Source of the DNA: Actinomycetales bacterium
GTDB taxonomy: Bacteria; Actinomycetota; Actinomycetes; S36-B12
Direction: 5' to 3'
Length of the DNA: 7,458 bases
Assembly: GCA_017849335.1 (NCBI GenBank)
Contig: JAFIHP010000007.1
Coordinates: 1 to 7,458 of the forward strand
The translations under genes were made by a program, and so were the position numbers. Below are positions 5,682-7,458 of this stretch, piece by piece (positions within the stretch are counted from its first letter, which is position 1; each line of letters opens with the position of its first letter). Below the pieces are notes generated by a model, which saw only the letters and a list, made by a program, of their open reading frames with translations, did no database searches and was not told the DNA's origin.

Positions 5682-5699
5682 CCGCGGGCTGGCCCGCGG
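5682..5699. promoter_or_regulatory. GC-rich stem-loop at the 5' end of the glycosylphosphotransferase leader
   Basis: Perfect 7-bp arms CCGCGGG (5682-5688) and CCCGCGG (5693-5699) flank a CTGG loop. The structure begins at the predicted transcription start and ends 7 bases before the GGGGGG ribosome-binding run (5707-5712). It could stabilise the 5' end of the mRNA, hinder ribosome access, or act as DNA as an operator over the start site. The symmetry is seen directly; the role is inferred. Confidence 0.45.
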
Positions 5700-5720
5700 C
5701 CGAGCCGGGGGGCAACGGAT

Positions 5721-7244
5721 ATGTCGATCGACCACGTCGAACCGGACGCCACTCCGGCGACCCTCGACGCCGTCGCGCCGGCCCCCGCAGCCAAAGCCGA
5801 AGCCCAAGCTGCCACCCTGCCCTCCGCCGAGGCCACCACCGTCACGTGTGCCGCACCTCCGCGTGCGGAGCGCGGCGACCACTGGTACCGGCGCACCGTC
5901 CTGCGGGTCGACGTCCTCGCGATCGCCATCGCGCTGGGCGCGACCCTTGTGGTCCGCTTCACGATCAGCGGGGAGCTCCGCCACCTGGACATCGCCGTTG
6001 CCGGGTTCCTCGTCATGATGGCCGGCCTGTGGCTCGCGAGCCTCGCCGTCGTGGGCGCCTACGACACCCGACGGATCGGCGTCGGCACCGAGGAGTACAA
6101 GCGCGTGGCCGGCGCCACGGCGATCGCGTTCGGACTGGTCGCCACGGCCTCCTTCCTCGCGAGCGCGGACATGTCCCGGATCTTCGTCGCGGTCGCCATG
6201 CCGGTCGGGCTCGTCCTCCTGCTGTTGGGGCGACGCAGCTGTCGCGCCGTGCTCCACCGGATGCGTGCGCAGGGCCAGCACCTCGCGCCGACGCTCGTGA
6301 TCGGGGCCGACGGTCAGCGCGCACGCCTGACGCACGCCCTGGATTCCTCCCCGGTCGCCGGGTTCCGCGTCGTCGCCCACATGGCGCTTCCGCCCGAGAC
6401 CGGTGACGCCCGGGACGCGTGGTTCGCTGCTGTGAGCCGGACCATCGACGAGCAGCGAATCGAGGCCGTCGCGGTCGCGCAGCGGTCCGAACTCGACCCG
6501 CACTTCATCCGGGAGCTGGCCTGGCGGCTCGAGGACCCCCAGGTCGACCTCCTGGTGGATCCGGGCATCGCCGACATCGCCGGGCCGCGGTTGTCCATCC
6601 GGCCGGCGGCGGACATCGCCCTGGTCCACCTGGACGAGCCTCAGCTGACGGGCCCGAAGCGCGCGATCAAGCGGTCGATGGACATCGTCGGCGCCGGCGT
6701 CGCCCTGATCTTGCTCACACCGGTTCTGATCGTGCTGAGCCTCCTCGTACGGTGCACGTCGCGCGGGCCGGTCATCTTCACCCAGACGCGTATCGGCCAG
6801 CACGGGGAGCCGTTCCGACTGTTCAAGTTCCGGACCATGGTGGCGGATGCGCAGGAGCATCAGGCCGAGGTGTGGTCGATGAGCGACGAGGCGAACAAGG
6901 CCAAGGCCGACCCGCGCGTGACCCGCGTCGGCCGTCCGATGCGGCGGTGGTCGCTGGACGAGCTTCCGCAGTTCGTGAACGTGCTCAACGGGTCGATGTC
7001 CATCGTCGGTCCGCGACCGATCCAGGCCGTCGAGGCCGACACCCTCCAGGCGTGGCAGGGCCGGCGACACCTGACGAAGCCGGGCCTCACCGGCCTGTGG
7101 CAGATCAGCGGCCGCGCCGACACGAGCTGGGACGACCGGATGCGGCTGGACCTGGAGTACGTCGAGAACTGGTCTCCGTCGCTCGACTTCATCATCGCGT
7201 TGAAGACGATTCGGGTGGTCCTCTCGGGCGTCGGGGCGTACTAG
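5721..7244 (+). CDS. Polyprenyl glycosylphosphotransferase (exopolysaccharide-initiating sugar transferase)
   Basis: This is a complete 507-residue enzyme of the large, WbaP/WcaJ-like type. It transfers a sugar 1-phosphate from a nucleotide sugar to undecaprenyl phosphate at the inner membrane face, the first step of exopolysaccharide repeat-unit assembly. Residues 1-50 are Ala/Pro-rich and probably disordered. Four membrane helices follow (about 62-82, 90-113, 131-148, 153-170), then a Rossmann-like CoA-binding-type domain (TLVIGADGQ at 191-199; to about 300). The catalytic domain (about 314-502) has the membrane helix KRSMDIVGAGVALILLTPVL, QTRIGQHGEPFRLFKFRTM (355-373), the catalytic Asp-Glu pair D413-E414 in SLDELPQ, SIVGPRP (427-433) and PGLTGLWQISGR (454-465). 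All key motifs are intact. The ATG at 5721 is chosen from the GGGGGG run 8 nt upstream, although the frame is open far further back. The sugar specificity cannot be read from the sequence. The gene diverges from the DUF4012 gene. Confidence 0.95.
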   Translation: MSIDHVEPDATPATLDAVAPAPAAKAEAQAATLPSAEATTVTCAAPPRAERGDHWYRRTVLRVDVLAIAIALGATLVVRFTISGELRHLDIAVAGFLVMMAGLWLASLAVVGAYDTRRIGVGTEEYKRVAGATAIAFGLVATASFLASADMSRIFVAVAMPVGLVLLLLGRRSCRAVLHRMRAQGQHLAPTLVIGADGQRARLTHALDSSPVAGFRVVAHMALPPETGDARDAWFAAVSRTIDEQRIEAVAVAQRSELDPHFIRELAWRLEDPQVDLLVDPGIADIAGPRLSIRPAADIALVHLDEPQLTGPKRAIKRSMDIVGAGVALILLTPVLIVLSLLVRCTSRGPVIFTQTRIGQHGEPFRLFKFRTMVADAQEHQAEVWSMSDEANKAKADPRVTRVGRPMRRWSLDELPQFVNVLNGSMSIVGPRPIQAVEADTLQAWQGRRHLTKPGLTGLWQISGRADTSWDDRMRLDLEYVENWSPSLDFIIALKTIRVVLSGVGAY

Positions 7245-7250
7245 GCGGGC

Positions 7251-7265
7251 GCTGCTCACCGCAGC
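7251..7265 (+). terminator. Weak hairpin just after the glycosylphosphotransferase gene
   Basis: Arms GCTGC (7251-7255) and GCAGC (7261-7265) enclose a 5-base loop, 6 bases after the stop codon. A purine-rich AAAGAGAGA follows instead of a U-run, so this is at best a weak terminator. It sits in the gap where the convergent frame at 7322 would also end. Confidence 0.25.
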
Positions 7266-7321
7266 AAAGAGAGATTGCCTACTATCGGGAACCCGTGCCG
7301 CCGGACCGAGTTCTCGCCACG

Positions 7322-7458
7322 CTACCGTCGGGCCGAGGGAAACCAGCCGACCCGTCGAACTGCGGCCTGCCGCGGTCGACGGTTCAACGCAACCACCAAG
7401 ACCATGGCCCCGACAATCTGGGGAAATGCGCGGCCGGATGTCCAGTACGTGATCCGAC
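7322..7458 (-). CDS. Possible C-terminal end of a membrane protein (partial)
   Basis: A minus-strand frame is open from the right edge to a TAG at 7322-7324, giving 44 residues. It reads as a hydrophobic segment (ITYWTSGRAFPQ, then IVGAMVLVVAL) followed by a basic, probably cytoplasmic tail (NRRPRQAAVRRVGWFP). This is the pattern expected at the end of a polytopic membrane protein, which in an exopolysaccharide locus might be a flippase or polymerase, but too little is present to assign a family. The third codon position is G or C in 32 of 44 codons, lower than in the neighbours yet compatible with coding. The gene would converge on the glycosylphosphotransferase with a 77-base gap. The competing plus-strand ATG at 7404 lacks a ribosome binding site. 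Confidence 0.4.
   Translation of the reverse strand, partial: RITYWTSGRAFPQIVGAMVLVVALNRRPRQAAVRRVGWFPSARR

Noticed and set aside
3594..7244. A 1216-codon open frame on the plus strand running antisense through the DUF4012 gene into the glycosylphosphotransferase
   Set aside because: Only the part from 5721 onward has protein-like sequence with family motifs. The upstream part is the Arg/Gly/Val/Asp-rich reverse image of the DUF4012 gene, a usual effect of high GC content.
5658..7259. A 533-codon minus-strand open frame opposite the glycosylphosphotransferase
   Set aside because: It is low-complexity Arg/Asp/Gly-rich sequence without domains. The plus strand carries all the conserved transferase motifs.
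7404..7458. A possible plus-strand gene starting at the ATG at 7404
   Set aside because: No ribosome binding site precedes it, only 18 codons are visible, and the minus-strand frame over the same bases looks more like a protein (membrane segment plus basic tail).

Overview
The window looks like chromosomal DNA of a high-GC Gram-positive bacterium (Actinomycetota; a Cellulomonas-like or related lineage is a guess from composition and gene style only). The main genes are strongly GC-biased, with long spurious open frames on the opposite strands. Ribosome binding sites are G-rich, and the gene set (DUF4012 protein, VanZ-family protein, polyprenyl glycosylphosphotransferase) is typical of actinobacterial exopolysaccharide loci.

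Layout. Five genes lie on the minus strand, read from right to left: a DUF4012 membrane-anchored protein (3750-5519), a small secreted beta-rich protein (3160-3642), a VanZ-family membrane protein (2559-3101), an AlbA_2/Schlafen plus ATPase-like plus winged-helix regulator (1071-2480), and a multi-PAS sensor protein cut by the left edge (1-953). Divergent from the DUF4012 gene is a complete polyprenyl glycosylphosphotransferase on the plus strand (5721-7244), the enzyme that starts lipid-linked polysaccharide synthesis. Beyond it a short minus-strand frame running off the right edge may be the tail of a membrane protein.

How it fits together. The glycosylphosphotransferase would load the first sugar phosphate onto undecaprenyl phosphate on the inner membrane face. 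The DUF4012 protein, the exported small protein and the VanZ-like protein are all envelope proteins and form a plausible accessory set for the same polymer, but their exact roles are unknown. A good -35/-10 pair (5649-5677) and a GC-rich stem-loop precede the glycosylphosphotransferase.

The AlbA_2-type gene stands out. Its GC content is visibly lower (31 of 60 bases in 1201-1260, against 48 of 60 in 4861-4920), it has no ribosome binding site, and it is preceded by an extended -10 element overlapped by a 21-bp inverted repeat. It looks like a transferred, self-regulated gene placed between the envelope genes and the PAS gene. No tRNA, rRNA, CRISPR array, insertion sequence or origin is visible, and no gene-free stretch exceeds 300 bases.
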